Assembly (NCBI RefSeq): GCF_000316645.1
Contig: NC_019684.1
Span: forward strand, 3,191,501 to 3,255,500
Source: Nostoc sp. PCC 7524
GTDB taxonomy: Bacteria; Cyanobacteriota; Cyanobacteriia; Cyanobacteriales; Nostocaceae
Reading direction: 5' to 3'
DNA length: 64,000 bases
In this document: positions 18,321-27,726 of the stretch, one piece after another
How the letters are laid out: every line of letters begins with the position of its first letter
Position numbering within the stretch: the stretch's first letter is position 1
Notes under the pieces: model-generated
Told to the model about the DNA's origin: nothing
The model's database searches: none
Seen by the model: only the letters and a program-made list of their open reading frames with translations
Position numbers and translations under genes: made by a program

Positions 18321-20051
18321 ATGAATAAAGCAAAAAACGATACACATATAAAAACAACCATGCTCGCCAAATGTCCAACAGGAATTCAAGGATTAGATGA
18401 GATTACTTTTGGAGGATTACCGCAAGGAAGACCAGTATTACTGTGTGGTAAAGCAGGGTGCGGTAAAACCCTGATAGCAATGGAGTTTTTAGTGCGGGGT
18501 GCGACGGAATTTAACGAACCAGGCGTATTTCTAGCCTTTGAAGAAACTGCCGAAGAATTAGCACAAAATGTTGCCTCTTTAGGGTGGGATTTAGCAGAAC
18601 TAATCAACGAAAAAAAACTCGCCATTGATCATGTGCGTGTTGAGCGGAGTGAGATTGAGGAAACAGGAGAATACGATTTAGAAGCACTGTTTATTAGATT
18701 AGGTTTTGAAATTGATGCGATCGCCGCCAAAAGAGTTGTGATAGATACGCTAGAAGTGTTGTTTGGTGGGTTGGAGAACGCCGCGATCGTGCGATCGGAA
18801 TTGCGGCGGTTATTTCTCTGGCTGAAATCCAAAGGTGTCACAGCCATAATTACCAGCGAAAGTGGTAAAAATAGCCTCACAAGACACGGTTTAGAAGAAT
18901 ATGTTTCCGATTGTGTAATCCGACTTGATCAGCGTATTACTAATGAACTCTCAACTCGGTGGTTACAAATTATTAAATATCGTGGCTCTAGGCACGGCTC
19001 AAACGAATATCCATTTTTAATTAAAGAAAATGGAATCTCGGTTCTTCCCATTACCTCAGTCAGCTTAGATTATCCAGTCACCACCGAATGGATTTCTAGT
19101 GGAATCAAACGCCTAGATACCATGTTGGGAGGAAAAGGTTTCTTTCGCGGTAGTAGCATCTTAATTTCTGGTACGGCGGGAACTGGTAAAAGTTCATTGT
19201 GCGCTCATTTTGCTGATGCTACTTGTCAAAGAGGAGAAAAATGCTTGTTTTTCGCCTTTGAAGAATCTGCACAACAGATTATTCGCAATATGCGTTCCAT
19301 CGGTATTAATTTAGAGAATGCTGTTAATCAAGGATTACTCAAATTCCAAAATTTACGCCCGACATTTTACGGCTTAGAAATGCACTTAGTGAATATTCTG
19401 AGTACAGTTAATGAATTTCAACCTGATGCAGTTATTTTCGATCCCATATCTAATCTCACTTATGGCAGTAATGATGTTCAGGTTAAATCATTTATGACAC
19501 GATTGATTGATTATCTCAAAACCAAAAATATTACAACCTTATTTACAAATTTAAACGAAGGTAATAGTGCTTTCGTAGAATATACAGAAATAGGAATTTC
19601 TTCATTAGCAGATACTTGGATACTACTACGAACTGTAGAAAGTAATGGCGAGCGCAACCGTTTAATTCATGTACTGAAATCTCGCGGTACATCCCACTCT
19701 AATCAAGTGCGGGAATTCCTTTTAACAAACGAAGGAGTGCAATTATTAGATGTTTATCTAGGAGCAGAAGGGGTACTCACAGGTACAGCCAGAATTATCC
19801 AAGAAGCTAAAGACAAAGCGGTTGCTTTAGTCCGCCAGAATAAAATTGAGCAAAAACAGCGTGATATAGAACGCAAACGTTTACTCATGGAGGCACAAAT
19901 TAAAGCTATAGAATCCCAATTTGAAATTGACAAGCAAGAAATTGAAAGACTAATTGCTATCGAAGAAAATCAAGAAAGTTTTTTCATATCAGAAGAACAG
20001 AAAAGAGCAAGGTTGCGACAAGCTGACTCTAATTATTCAGGAAATATTTAA
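18321..20051 (+). CDS. KaiC-like double-domain circadian-clock-type ATPase
   Basis: 576 residues with two RecA-like KaiC domains. Domain I has Walker A GKAGCGKT (43-50) and catalytic Glu74-Glu75 (FEET). Domain II has GTAGTGKS (284-291) and Glu314-Glu315 (FEES). The segment GISSLADTW aligns with the HISTITDT autophosphorylation site of clock KaiC, giving Ser427-Ser428 in place of Ser431-Thr432, so autophosphorylation on two serines is possible. The tail after about 495 is a charged coiled coil rather than the clock KaiC A-loop tail. Two KaiB-like genes and a PAS kinase follow with gaps of 2, 19 and 32 bases. It is probably not the core oscillator but a KaiC-type signalling switch. Confidence 0.93.
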   Translation: MNKAKNDTHIKTTMLAKCPTGIQGLDEITFGGLPQGRPVLLCGKAGCGKTLIAMEFLVRGATEFNEPGVFLAFEETAEELAQNVASLGWDLAELINEKKLAIDHVRVERSEIEETGEYDLEALFIRLGFEIDAIAAKRVVIDTLEVLFGGLENAAIVRSELRRLFLWLKSKGVTAIITSESGKNSLTRHGLEEYVSDCVIRLDQRITNELSTRWLQIIKYRGSRHGSNEYPFLIKENGISVLPITSVSLDYPVTTEWISSGIKRLDTMLGGKGFFRGSSILISGTAGTGKSSLCAHFADATCQRGEKCLFFAFEESAQQIIRNMRSIGINLENAVNQGLLKFQNLRPTFYGLEMHLVNILSTVNEFQPDAVIFDPISNLTYGSNDVQVKSFMTRLIDYLKTKNITTLFTNLNEGNSAFVEYTEIGISSLADTWILLRTVESNGERNRLIHVLKSRGTSHSNQVREFLLTNEGVQLLDVYLGAEGVLTGTARIIQEAKDKAVALVRQNKIEQKQRDIERKRLLMEAQIKAIESQFEIDKQEIERLIAIEENQESFFISEEQKRARLRQADSNYSGNI

Positions 20052-20053
20052 GT

Positions 20054-20374
20054 ATGGAATCCATAGATTATCACGAGCAATATAGCGAGACAGAAATAGA
20101 TATTTGGGAATTACGGTTGTATGTAGCAGGACAAACACCTAAATCTCTAAAAGCTTTTGCTAATCTCAAAAAAATTTGTGAAGAACATCTTGAAGGTAGG
20201 TATCGCATTGAAGTAATTGACCTTTTAGAAAATCCTCAATTAGCTAAAGGAGACCAAATTTTAGCCATACCTACTTTAGTCCGAAAACTACCGGAACCTG
20301 TCAAGCAAATTATTGGAGATTTATCCAATACACAAAAGGTTTTAGTCGGTCTAGATTTACGTCACGTTATCTAA
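20054..20374 (+). CDS. KaiB-like protein 1
   Basis: 106 residues of thioredoxin-like KaiB fold. [28 protein letters not shown], the [29 protein letters not shown] block and the [21 protein letters not shown] end match clock KaiB closely, including the DLSN and GLDL signatures. KaiB binds KaiC's first ring in a fold-switched state and recruits kinase partners. The gene starts 2 bases after the kaiC-like stop and is surely co-transcribed. About 17 acidic residues precede the fold. Likely it links the KaiC-like ATPase to the downstream histidine kinase, by analogy with KaiB-SasA competition. Confidence 0.92.
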   Translation: MESIDYHEQYSETEIDIWELRLYVAGQTPKSLKAFANLKKICEEHLEGRYRIEVIDLLENPQLAKGDQILAIPTLVRKLPEPVKQIIGDLSNTQKVLVGLDLRHVI

Positions 20375-20393
20375 ATGTCAGCCAAGGAGAGCC

Positions 20394-20753
20394 ATGAATA
20401 CTTCAAACAAAACTAATAATGATTCTGACGAGATAATTATAGAATCCACAGAAGCTTTTGAACAAATGCTAGCAACAAAAGATTTGCAAAAATATGTTTT
20501 GCGTTTGTATGTTGCTGGTAATAGTGTCCGTTCCATGCGTGCTATTTCTATTTTGAAAAACATTTGTGAAAAATACTTACCAGGACGCTATGAAATGGAA
20601 ATTATTGATATATATCAACAACCTGAAGTTTTAGAAAAAGACCATGTATTTGCTGTCCCTACTCTGATCAAGGAACTACCGCCACCTTTACAGAAGTTAA
20701 TTGGTGATCTGACAAGTATTGATAAAGTGATCATTGCTTTAGATATTGTTTAA
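20394..20753 (+). CDS. KaiB-like protein 2
   Basis: 119 residues, a second KaiB-fold protein: YVLRLYVAGNSVRSMRAISILKNICEKY, MEIIDIYQQPEVLEKDHVFAVPTLIKELP and LQKLIGDLTSIDKVIIALDI. It carries a longer acidic N-terminal leader (about 38 residues) than its neighbour and differs at the end (ALDIV for GLDLRH). A ribosome site AAGGAGA precedes the ATG by six bases. Two different KaiB-like proteins beside one KaiC-like ATPase suggest they bind different rings or different output partners. That division is inference; both folds look intact. Confidence 0.92.
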   Translation: MNTSNKTNNDSDEIIIESTEAFEQMLATKDLQKYVLRLYVAGNSVRSMRAISILKNICEKYLPGRYEMEIIDIYQQPEVLEKDHVFAVPTLIKELPPPLQKLIGDLTSIDKVIIALDIV

Positions 20754-20785
20754 AAAATCCTGATGTCCGAATGTAGGTTGAGAGG

Positions 20786-23743
20786 GTGATTGCAGTGAAA
20801 ACACTCCAAGAACTTGAAAATGAGAATATAGCTTTACGTCACCAAATACAAAATCTAGAAGAAACTTTTAGAGCTATCAAAATGGGTGAAGTAGATGCTT
20901 TGGTTGTATCTAGTCCCCAAGGTGAAAAAGTTTTTACCTTGCAAGATGCTGATTATCCTTACCGTGTTTTTGTTCAAGAAATGCACGAAGGCTCTGTAAC
21001 TCTTGATGAGTATGGAACAATTCTCTACTGTAATCATCATTTAGCAGCAATGCTCAAAAAGCCGTTACAGAAAATTATTGGTTCTAACTTTGAAGAGTAC
21101 ATAGCACCATCAGAAAAACAGGTGTTTAGAGGATTATTTCAACAAGCAAAACAAGTAGTTAATCGCGGTGAGTTAAAATTAATTGCTGATGATGAAACTC
21201 AAATACCTGCTTATTTGTCTTTTAAACGTTTGCAAATAGACAATGTAGCAGTTACTTGCTTAGTAGTAACAGATTTAACAGAGCAAAAACGTAACGCAGA
21301 AATTGTTGCGTCGGAAAGACTAGCAACTTCGATTCTGGAACAAGCCGTTGAAGCCATCATTGTATGTGATGAAAATGGAAAAATTACTCGTGCAAATCAA
21401 GCAGCACAACAACTTTGTGGACAGAATCCATTATTTCAACAATTTGATGTAGCGTTTCCACTCGAATGTAATCATTGTAGTGGTCTTCAAAGGATAGAAT
21501 CATGTTTGTTTATTAATAGTCAAGAAGTATATCAACAAGAAAATAAACCAAAATTTTTACTATCCAGTTTGCTGAAAGGACAATCTTTTCAAAGTGTAGA
21601 AGTATTATTAAATCGAAAAGATGGTAATAAATTCAGTTTACTGTTGGGTGCTTCTGTGCTATTAGATGCAGAAAACCAAATCATTGGTAGTGTGATCACA
21701 CTAACAAATATCACAGAACGCAAGCAAGTAGAAGAACAAATAGCACAGCTTGTAATTCGTGAGCAAGCTGCTTGTGCAGAAGCGGAAGCGGCTAAACAAC
21801 GCTTATCAAATATTTTAGAGAGTATTAGTGATGCTTTTATCGCTGTAGATGGTAATTGGTGTTATACCTACGTTAATCAAAAAGCAGCAGAAATTTTTGG
21901 TAAAAAACCAGAAGATTTAATTGGTAAAAATATTTGGCAAGAAGTTAGCGAAGACTTCAGACAACGTTATTATCAAACTTATTCTCAAGCTTTGAATGAG
22001 CAAAATTTTGTGCAGTTAGAAGCGTATTATCCATCAATTCAGCGTTGGTTTGAAAATCGCATTTATCCGGCTGGAGATGGGATATCAATATTTTTAAAGG
22101 AGATAACTCAGCAAAAGCAAACTGAGATGGCTTTAAAAGAAAGTGAGGAGCATTTAAGGCTAGCATTAGAAGCGGCTCAGATGGGAACTTGGGATTGGAA
22201 TATTACTACTGGCTATCTCAAATGGTCAAACCGTCAACAGCAATTATTTGGTATTACTCCGGGTACTTTTGAAGGTAATTACGAAGCTTTTCTCGCCTGT
22301 CTGCACCCAGAAGATAGAGCAGCAATTCACCAAAAAGTCACGGATGCTAAAGATAATAAAACTAAATATTACGTGGAATTTAGAGTTATTTGGAGTGATG
22401 CTAGCATTCACTGGATTGCATCTAAAGGCAAATGTATCTATGACGATGAAGGTAGACCAGTACGAATGCTTGGTATTTGTTTGGATATTAGCAATCGCAA
22501 ACAAGTAGAAGAAATTCTCCACCGTTCCAAAGCAGAATTAGAAATTCAAGTTGCACAGCGAACTGCTGAATTATCACAAGCCAACACACACCTGCATAGA
22601 TTAATCAATGTCTTAACCACAACTATTAATCAACAGACTAAAATTGAAGCTCAATTGCGTGAAGCAGAACGTCGTTGGCGCAGTTTACTAGAAAATGTGC
22701 ATTTGTTAGTTGTAGGACTTGATAGTACAGGTAAAGTTGAGTATGTCAATCCTTTCTTTTTAGCATTGAGTGGGTACAGTGAGGAAGAAGTTTTAGGTAA
22801 AGATTGGTTCAGTGAGTTTATCCCACAGGAGGAGCAACAGCAAATACACAATTTGTTTGGAGAAATATTAGAGCAAGGATTACATATTCACCATCAGAAT
22901 CAACTTTTGACAAAATCACAAGTAGAAAAAGTAATTGCTTGGAACAATACACTACTGCGAGATTCACAAGGGCAAATCATCGGTACTATGAGCATTGGTG
23001 AAGATGTTACTAAACGTCTGGCATTAGATAAAATTAAAAATGAGTTTGTATCAGTTGTTAGTCATGAACTTCGTACTCCGATGACCTCAATTCAGGGAGG
23101 GTTAAACTTGCTTGCCAAAGGTCTAGTCAAACTTGATTCTGATAAAGGTAAACGCATTATTCAAATTGCTTCAGAGAATGCCGAACGCCTAGTAAGATTA
23201 GTTAACGATATTCTAGATTTAGATAGGTTACAATCTGGGAAAGTAACTTTAGTTAAACAAACGATTGACGCTAGTGAATTATTATCCAAAGCAGCAGATT
23301 TAATGCAATTAATGTTCCAGAAAGCTGAAATTAATTTATCAGTTTCAACCCAATCAATGGAATTATTAGTTGATAAGGATCGTATGATTCAAGTCTTAAC
23401 AAATCTCTTGAGTAATGCTATTAAGTTCTCTCCTTCAGGTTCTACTGTATGGATGACTGTAGAAAACATTCCAGCAACAGATACTGAAGTTGCATCTGCG
23501 TTATTTAAAGTACAAGACCAAGGTAGAGGGATTCCGGCTGACAAAATAGAAGCTATTTTTGAGCGTTTTCATCAAGTAGATGCGTCTGACTCCCGTAAAC
23601 AAGGAGGAACGGGTTTAGGCCTAGCGATTTGCCGTAGTATCGTAGAGCAACACAACGGACAAATGTGGGTTGATAGTACGGTAGGAGTTGGTAGCAGTTT
23701 TTACGTTAAGCTCCCTCTGGGATTAGGGGTTGGCGACAGTTGA
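20786..23743 (+). CDS. Multi-PAS sensor histidine kinase
   Basis: 985 residues, no membrane helix, so a cytoplasmic sensor. A short coiled coil (LQELENENIALRHQIQNLEE) is followed by about five PAS/PAC modules, each ending in a linker such as TDLTEQKR, TNITERKQ or LDISNRKQ. Next come a coiled-coil linker, a HisKA domain with phosphoacceptor His in VVSHELRTPMTSIQGG (about residue 760) and an HATPase domain with N (LLSNAIKFS), G1 (DQGRGIPADKI) and GTGLGLAI boxes. GTG at 20786 or 20795 are both possible starts. It closes the kaiC-kaiB-kaiB unit, 32 bases after the second KaiB gene, as the probable output or input kinase, a role like SasA or CikA but with PAS sensors instead of a KaiB-like or pseudo-receiver domain. 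Confidence 0.92.
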   Translation: MIAVKTLQELENENIALRHQIQNLEETFRAIKMGEVDALVVSSPQGEKVFTLQDADYPYRVFVQEMHEGSVTLDEYGTILYCNHHLAAMLKKPLQKIIGSNFEEYIAPSEKQVFRGLFQQAKQVVNRGELKLIADDETQIPAYLSFKRLQIDNVAVTCLVVTDLTEQKRNAEIVASERLATSILEQAVEAIIVCDENGKITRANQAAQQLCGQNPLFQQFDVAFPLECNHCSGLQRIESCLFINSQEVYQQENKPKFLLSSLLKGQSFQSVEVLLNRKDGNKFSLLLGASVLLDAENQIIGSVITLTNITERKQVEEQIAQLVIREQAACAEAEAAKQRLSNILESISDAFIAVDGNWCYTYVNQKAAEIFGKKPEDLIGKNIWQEVSEDFRQRYYQTYSQALNEQNFVQLEAYYPSIQRWFENRIYPAGDGISIFLKEITQQKQTEMALKESEEHLRLALEAAQMGTWDWNITTGYLKWSNRQQQLFGITPGTFEGNYEAFLACLHPEDRAAIHQKVTDAKDNKTKYYVEFRVIWSDASIHWIASKGKCIYDDEGRPVRMLGICLDISNRKQVEEILHRSKAELEIQVAQRTAELSQANTHLHRLINVLTTTINQQTKIEAQLREAERRWRSLLENVHLLVVGLDSTGKVEYVNPFFLALSGYSEEEVLGKDWFSEFIPQEEQQQIHNLFGEILEQGLHIHHQNQLLTKSQVEKVIAWNNTLLRDSQGQIIGTMSIGEDVTKRLALDKIKNEFVSVVSHELRTPMTSIQGGLNLLAKGLVKLDSDKGKRIIQIASENAERLVRLVNDILDLDRLQSGKVTLVKQTIDASELLSKAADLMQLMFQKAEINLSVSTQSMELLVDKDRMIQVLTNLLSNAIKFSPSGSTVWMTVENIPATDTEVASALFKVQDQGRGIPADKIEAIFERFHQVDASDSRKQGGTGLGLAICRSIVEQHNGQMWVDSTVGVGSSFYVKLPLGLGVGDS

Positions 23744-24020
23744 GAAGGCAGGAGGCAGAGGGCAGAGGGCAGAAGGGAAACCCCATAAATCAATTTAGGG
23801 GATTCACTAAGGACGTAGTATTTCTTGCACTGCGCGTCGCACTTCGTGGCGCTTCTCTACGAGACGCTACGCGTAGCTTGCTTCCACGAAGTGGTACGCT
23901 AACGAAATACATATTTTTTGTTTTTTTCATAAATAAATGTAGGGACTTGAAACCCTTTTGGCAGAGGGGAAAAATTATATTTTCTTCCTCCTGCCTCCTG
24001 CCTCCTGCCCTCTGCCTTTC
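23744..24020. repeat. Intergenic repeat block with nested palindromes
   Basis: Outer inverted ends GTATTTC (23818-23824) and GAAATAC (23904-23910) enclose CACTTCGTGG (23840-23849) against CCACGAAGTG (23884-23893) and a central CTACGCGTAG palindrome. This is the GCTTCTCTACGAGACGC-type repeat familiar in Nostoc genomes. On both sides lie G-rich (GGCAGAGG, from 23746) and complementary C-rich (CCTCCTGCC, to 24018) tandem motifs, themselves inverted to each other. The 101-residue open frame through the block is composition-driven and not called as a gene. Confidence 0.7.
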
Positions 24021-24062
24021 TTCGGTAAAAGTTTTCGGAAATTGACAGAACAGGGATAACCA

Positions 24063-27000
24063 CTAACTATTGACTTCCTGCACAAATTCTGTTAAGAATC
24101 TGAAAGCCTTGAGAATATAACTGGTGCATTCTCTGGGGGATGTGTTGTAGAAATGTCGCCATGCACTGGCTTTATCTTCATCATAGCGATCGCCTCGTTC
24201 TGGATGTCCATCTAACCAAGCTAAACGGACTGCATGACCGATTAACACATCTAAAACGATGTATTCTTCGATTTGGAGGCTGGGGTTTTTAGCAGCGATC
24301 GCCGCTAATTCCATGAGTGCTTCAATATTGACGCGGCGATACTCTGGGGCTTCAATTTTATTTAACAAATGCTCAACTAACAGCGCAAAATTCTTTTCCC
24401 CAGCCGTCATCTCAGATAACATCACATCACTTTCTAAACGATTGCGACGCTCAAGTTTATCGCCAATGACTACACCTTTGCAGTGTTGCATTAATAGCCA
24501 CACCTGCTGAAAGAAGTTTTTCGGCACCCGGTTTAATGCACCCTCCGCTTGGCGGAAGCGTCGCCAACCACCCACCGGAACCTCTTGTGCTTCTACTTCT
24601 TCCTCAATGACAGGTAACACTACCCAATCAATATCACTTTCTTTTTGCTTGACGTGCAGAGATTCCTGCTGACGCAACAGATTACTCATGCCTGTATAGG
24701 CTGTTAATACTTGATGTAAACGGGTTTTGACTTCAAAAGGTGCTAGTTCCATTAAACGTTCATAGGCTTCATCTTGAGTTACCTTTAACTCTCGTGCTAG
24801 TTCGCTGGTAATTAATAAGATGAGATAGCCGACTCTCAGAGTCAGTAGCCCTTGAAATAATTCCGGTTCTGATCTGATCAGGATGGCGAGATAAATCAGG
24901 ATTTCTTGTGTGATCACGCGATCGCGGATATCCTCACGACAGAAGTTGTTAATCTTCTCGAAAATCTCATTATGGGGCATGGGGACATTAATCAGCGATG
25001 CTTCACTATAAGCCCTACCGACAGCAATTTGTTTACCCCTCACCAAAATACTCGTCACTGCATCGGACAAACCAATATCCACCATCTGCAATAAACCAGC
25101 CGCCCGCCGCACTATCGCCCACAAACCCAATTCTCCGGCTTTGGTGTAGACTTCATCCAATAAATAGGCGACTGTCACTGGATAATCCGTCCCCCCAAAC
25201 CCGGTGTCAAATTCCAATCCTTGCAACCGAGTTAAAGTCTGCAATAACTCAATTTGCTCGTAGAGATTTTCTGATGAACGCAGAGATGACAGCAAACAAC
25301 TCAAGTTAGTTTCATATTCCATTTGGAATTCTTGAGTATGCCCCAAACGCCAACTTTTGCCAGGATGATAAGCCAAATAATAGCAATGAGGTGCAGCATC
25401 TTGCATCGCTGACTGAGCAAAATCTCCTGAAGGCAGAAAATCAATTCTTTGTATTCCCGCCGTCAGCATCAGTTGATTTAGCCGCCCTAATTTGACTTGC
25501 ACCCCATTACATACTCCTGCTTTCAACTCCTGCATGAGTTCTAATAAAGCCTGAGAACCAGTTTCTAAGATGGTGTGCGTCAACATTAAAGTTAAAGTGG
25601 GACGACCTAAATCACTCCAGTATTTTTGAATATAGGCCAGTTCACCTTTAAGTTCATCCACCAAAAAATGGTGATCAAGAGTTAAATAAAACTGCTGGGA
25701 ATCCAAAAACGATGGTAAAAATACCACTGTTTCATCTTGAATGCGGAAGATTCTAGATGTCGTCAAACTTCGCAGTCGGCGTATTGGCCGCCCAGTTAAA
25801 CCGAGTTTATCATTGCGTCCAATTTGGGTGTAAATATGTGAAAGTTCCCCAGCTTTTCTAACTTGAATTGGTTCTACTTGTTTAGGTGTTTGTGTTTCAA
25901 TGCCATAAACTTCTAGTTCCGCTTGTAAATCCTCATCTTCTGCTAACAGAGCAATCTGCACTACAGCTTCCCGATTTTTACCGACACACAAATGTCTACC
26001 TAAAGGGTCAATATCTCCAACCGCCAGCAACCCTTCACTCAACATTTGACCGAGAAAATATAAGCTTTGCGCCCATACCAAGGGGATATTTTCATTCGGT
26101 AAACGCGGCTGACTTTGGGGAACTAACTTTTCTGCTTCAACATTTTCGGCGGGAACATAATATAGTTCTGGCAATAAACGTAACCCATCGCGTTCAATGA
26201 GTAAGTTTTCTAAACGCTCTTGGTAATATTTAACTTGCTTTTTATCACCACGAAATAACCCATCCAAAGCTAAATAAGTAAAAAACAACGGCCATTCACA
26301 TTCAATATGCTCAAATTGCTTGAGTTCCCAAGGCTCATAATGTAAGCGGTTGGTGTCTTCTAAAACCGTTTGATGTCCATCCCGCAAAAAGCGTTTACAG
26401 CCGTATTTGCCTTGGAGTTTGTTGATAATATCATTGAGAGTGCGTTCTCTTAATGGCACATCTGCCACCGCAAAAGCCGGATAGCTGATAATACTCAACA
26501 AAGCCGCATCAATTTCTTTAGAAGCAGATTCCCTCGGTAATAGTGATTCTAAAGTAATGCGAGCGCGAGCAATTTCATCTGGCAAAACATGAATGACTGA
26601 AGCTTGGCTTCCCCACACTCCAAATAAATCCAGTCCATTCATTGCTTCTAAGGCAGCTTTCGCCATCCCTACAGAACTAGCGTTTAACTCAGCATTACCG
26701 TGATTAATTTTATTTCCCCGTTCCCAAATACCATAATCGGGGGTGCGGTAAGCTCGTCCAATGTAATAAACCAAATTTTGGACGAAATTTACCTCATCAA
26801 CGGTGTAAGTTATCTGCAATCCTGAAGCGGTCATTTGTGCCAACATCAACAAAAATATAGATGTAGCATCTAATTGCAGATGTCCCCATTCGTCATCACC
26901 AACTACAATATCGCCGGTAGTTGTGTTGTATTTGGCGTGTAAGCCATCTAAGAGTGACTGAGTATGTTTAAACTGCTCTACTTTGTGGGATTGTCGCATC

Positions 27001-27287
27001 ATAGCAAACAACAACCCACGCATCAGCTTCACTACACTGTGTTCTAATTCGTAGGTGCGTCCCTTGTCTTCATCCACCTTGCGATATGCCAGGGCTAAAC
27101 CCCAAACTGCCAAAATGCTGTAAACATTGTCTCTCACCCAAGCGTCTGTATAATCACCGTGAGCCGTGATTGCTGTACTCGCAGGTAGCAACCCAGTGAT
27201 GGGATTCTGACGCGTCAGAATAATAGATTTGATTTGCTGGTAGTAAAACTCCAGTCGAGCTTGTAATTCGGTGGCTGTTTTCATCAT
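24063..27287 (-). CDS. Glycoside hydrolase 15 / phosphorylase-kinase alpha-beta-like protein
   Basis: 1074 residues. The N-terminal 400 form an alpha/alpha-toroid of the GH15 type: NPITGLLPASTA, GDYTDAWVRDNVYSILAVWGLALAY, DEWGHLQLDATSIFLLML and HYEPWELKQFEHIECEWPLFF are all features of glucoamylases and of eukaryotic phosphorylase-kinase alpha/beta subunits. The C-terminal 600 residues match the PHK-type tail rather than a glucoamylase starch-binding module. Such long proteins are conserved in cyanobacteria and annotated as GH15; a role in glycogen metabolism, catalytic or regulatory, is a fair inference. Monocistronic on the minus strand. ATG codons at 27287 and 27284 are equivalent. Confidence 0.85.
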   Translation of the reverse strand: MMKTATELQARLEFYYQQIKSIILTRQNPITGLLPASTAITAHGDYTDAWVRDNVYSILAVWGLALAYRKVDEDKGRTYELEHSVVKLMRGLLFAMMRQSHKVEQFKHTQSLLDGLHAKYNTTTGDIVVGDDEWGHLQLDATSIFLLMLAQMTASGLQITYTVDEVNFVQNLVYYIGRAYRTPDYGIWERGNKINHGNAELNASSVGMAKAALEAMNGLDLFGVWGSQASVIHVLPDEIARARITLESLLPRESASKEIDAALLSIISYPAFAVADVPLRERTLNDIINKLQGKYGCKRFLRDGHQTVLEDTNRLHYEPWELKQFEHIECEWPLFFTYLALDGLFRGDKKQVKYYQERLENLLIERDGLRLLPELYYVPAENVEAEKLVPQSQPRLPNENIPLVWAQSLYFLGQMLSEGLLAVGDIDPLGRHLCVGKNREAVVQIALLAEDEDLQAELEVYGIETQTPKQVEPIQVRKAGELSHIYTQIGRNDKLGLTGRPIRRLRSLTTSRIFRIQDETVVFLPSFLDSQQFYLTLDHHFLVDELKGELAYIQKYWSDLGRPTLTLMLTHTILETGSQALLELMQELKAGVCNGVQVKLGRLNQLMLTAGIQRIDFLPSGDFAQSAMQDAAPHCYYLAYHPGKSWRLGHTQEFQMEYETNLSCLLSSLRSSENLYEQIELLQTLTRLQGLEFDTGFGGTDYPVTVAYLLDEVYTKAGELGLWAIVRRAAGLLQMVDIGLSDAVTSILVRGKQIAVGRAYSEASLINVPMPHNEIFEKINNFCREDIRDRVITQEILIYLAILIRSEPELFQGLLTLRVGYLILLITSELARELKVTQDEAYERLMELAPFEVKTRLHQVLTAYTGMSNLLRQQESLHVKQKESDIDWVVLPVIEEEVEAQEVPVGGWRRFRQAEGALNRVPKNFFQQVWLLMQHCKGVVIGDKLERRNRLESDVMLSEMTAGEKNFALLVEHLLNKIEAPEYRRVNIEALMELAAIAAKNPSLQIEEYIVLDVLIGHAVRLAWLDGHPERGDRYDEDKASAWRHFYNTSPRECTSYILKAFRFLTEFVQEVNS

Positions 27288-27463
27288 CTCATTGATTGCA
27301 GCTTGCGGAATTCGACCCTGTAGCCGTTAATTGAATTATGTCAGCCAAGCCAGAACAAGTTCTGTAATGGACGATGGTATTACAGCTGAGGTCGATGGGG
27401 ATTTTATATTATCTCTTGTTCGTGAGCATTTAGTTACAAAATTGTTAAGAAGTCTTGAAAAAG

Positions 27464-27632
27464 AGGGGTTGGGGATTGGGGATTGGGGATTGGGGATTGG
27501 GGACTGGGGACTGGGGATTGGGGATTGGGGACTGGGGATTGGGAAGACTCTCCCTTGTCTCCCTTGTCTCCCTTGTCTCCCTTGTCTCCCTCATCCCCCT
27601 CATCCCCCTCATCCCCTCTGCTCCCCTGCCCC
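27464..27632. repeat. Heptamer (GGGGATT/GGGGACT) array followed by a 9-base (TCTCCCTTG, TCATCCCCC) array
   Basis: From 27464 to 27543 the sequence is about eleven units of GGGGATT or GGGGACT. From 27548 it changes to nine-base units TCTCCCTTG (about five) then TCATCCCCC (about four). These short tandem repeats are characteristic of heterocystous cyanobacteria. They keep frames open on both strands and create several spurious 70-130 residue frames. The rest of the 440-bp gap (27288-27726) holds nothing recognisable. Confidence 0.85.
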
Positions 27633-27726
27633 AATTCCTCTTCTTCTCCCAATGCCCCATGCCCACTGTTCCGCAGATTTGGTATCAATTGTGCTAAGAC
27701 AGGGGGAATACAAATATTGAATCACC

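Noticed and set aside
23740..24045. 101-residue frame after the PAS kinase
   Set aside because: It is made of intergenic repeats (GGCAGAGG blocks and nested palindromes) and has no protein-like composition.
24259..26200. Several plus-strand frames inside the GH15-like gene
   Set aside because: Antisense shadows of a well-supported 1074-residue minus-strand gene.
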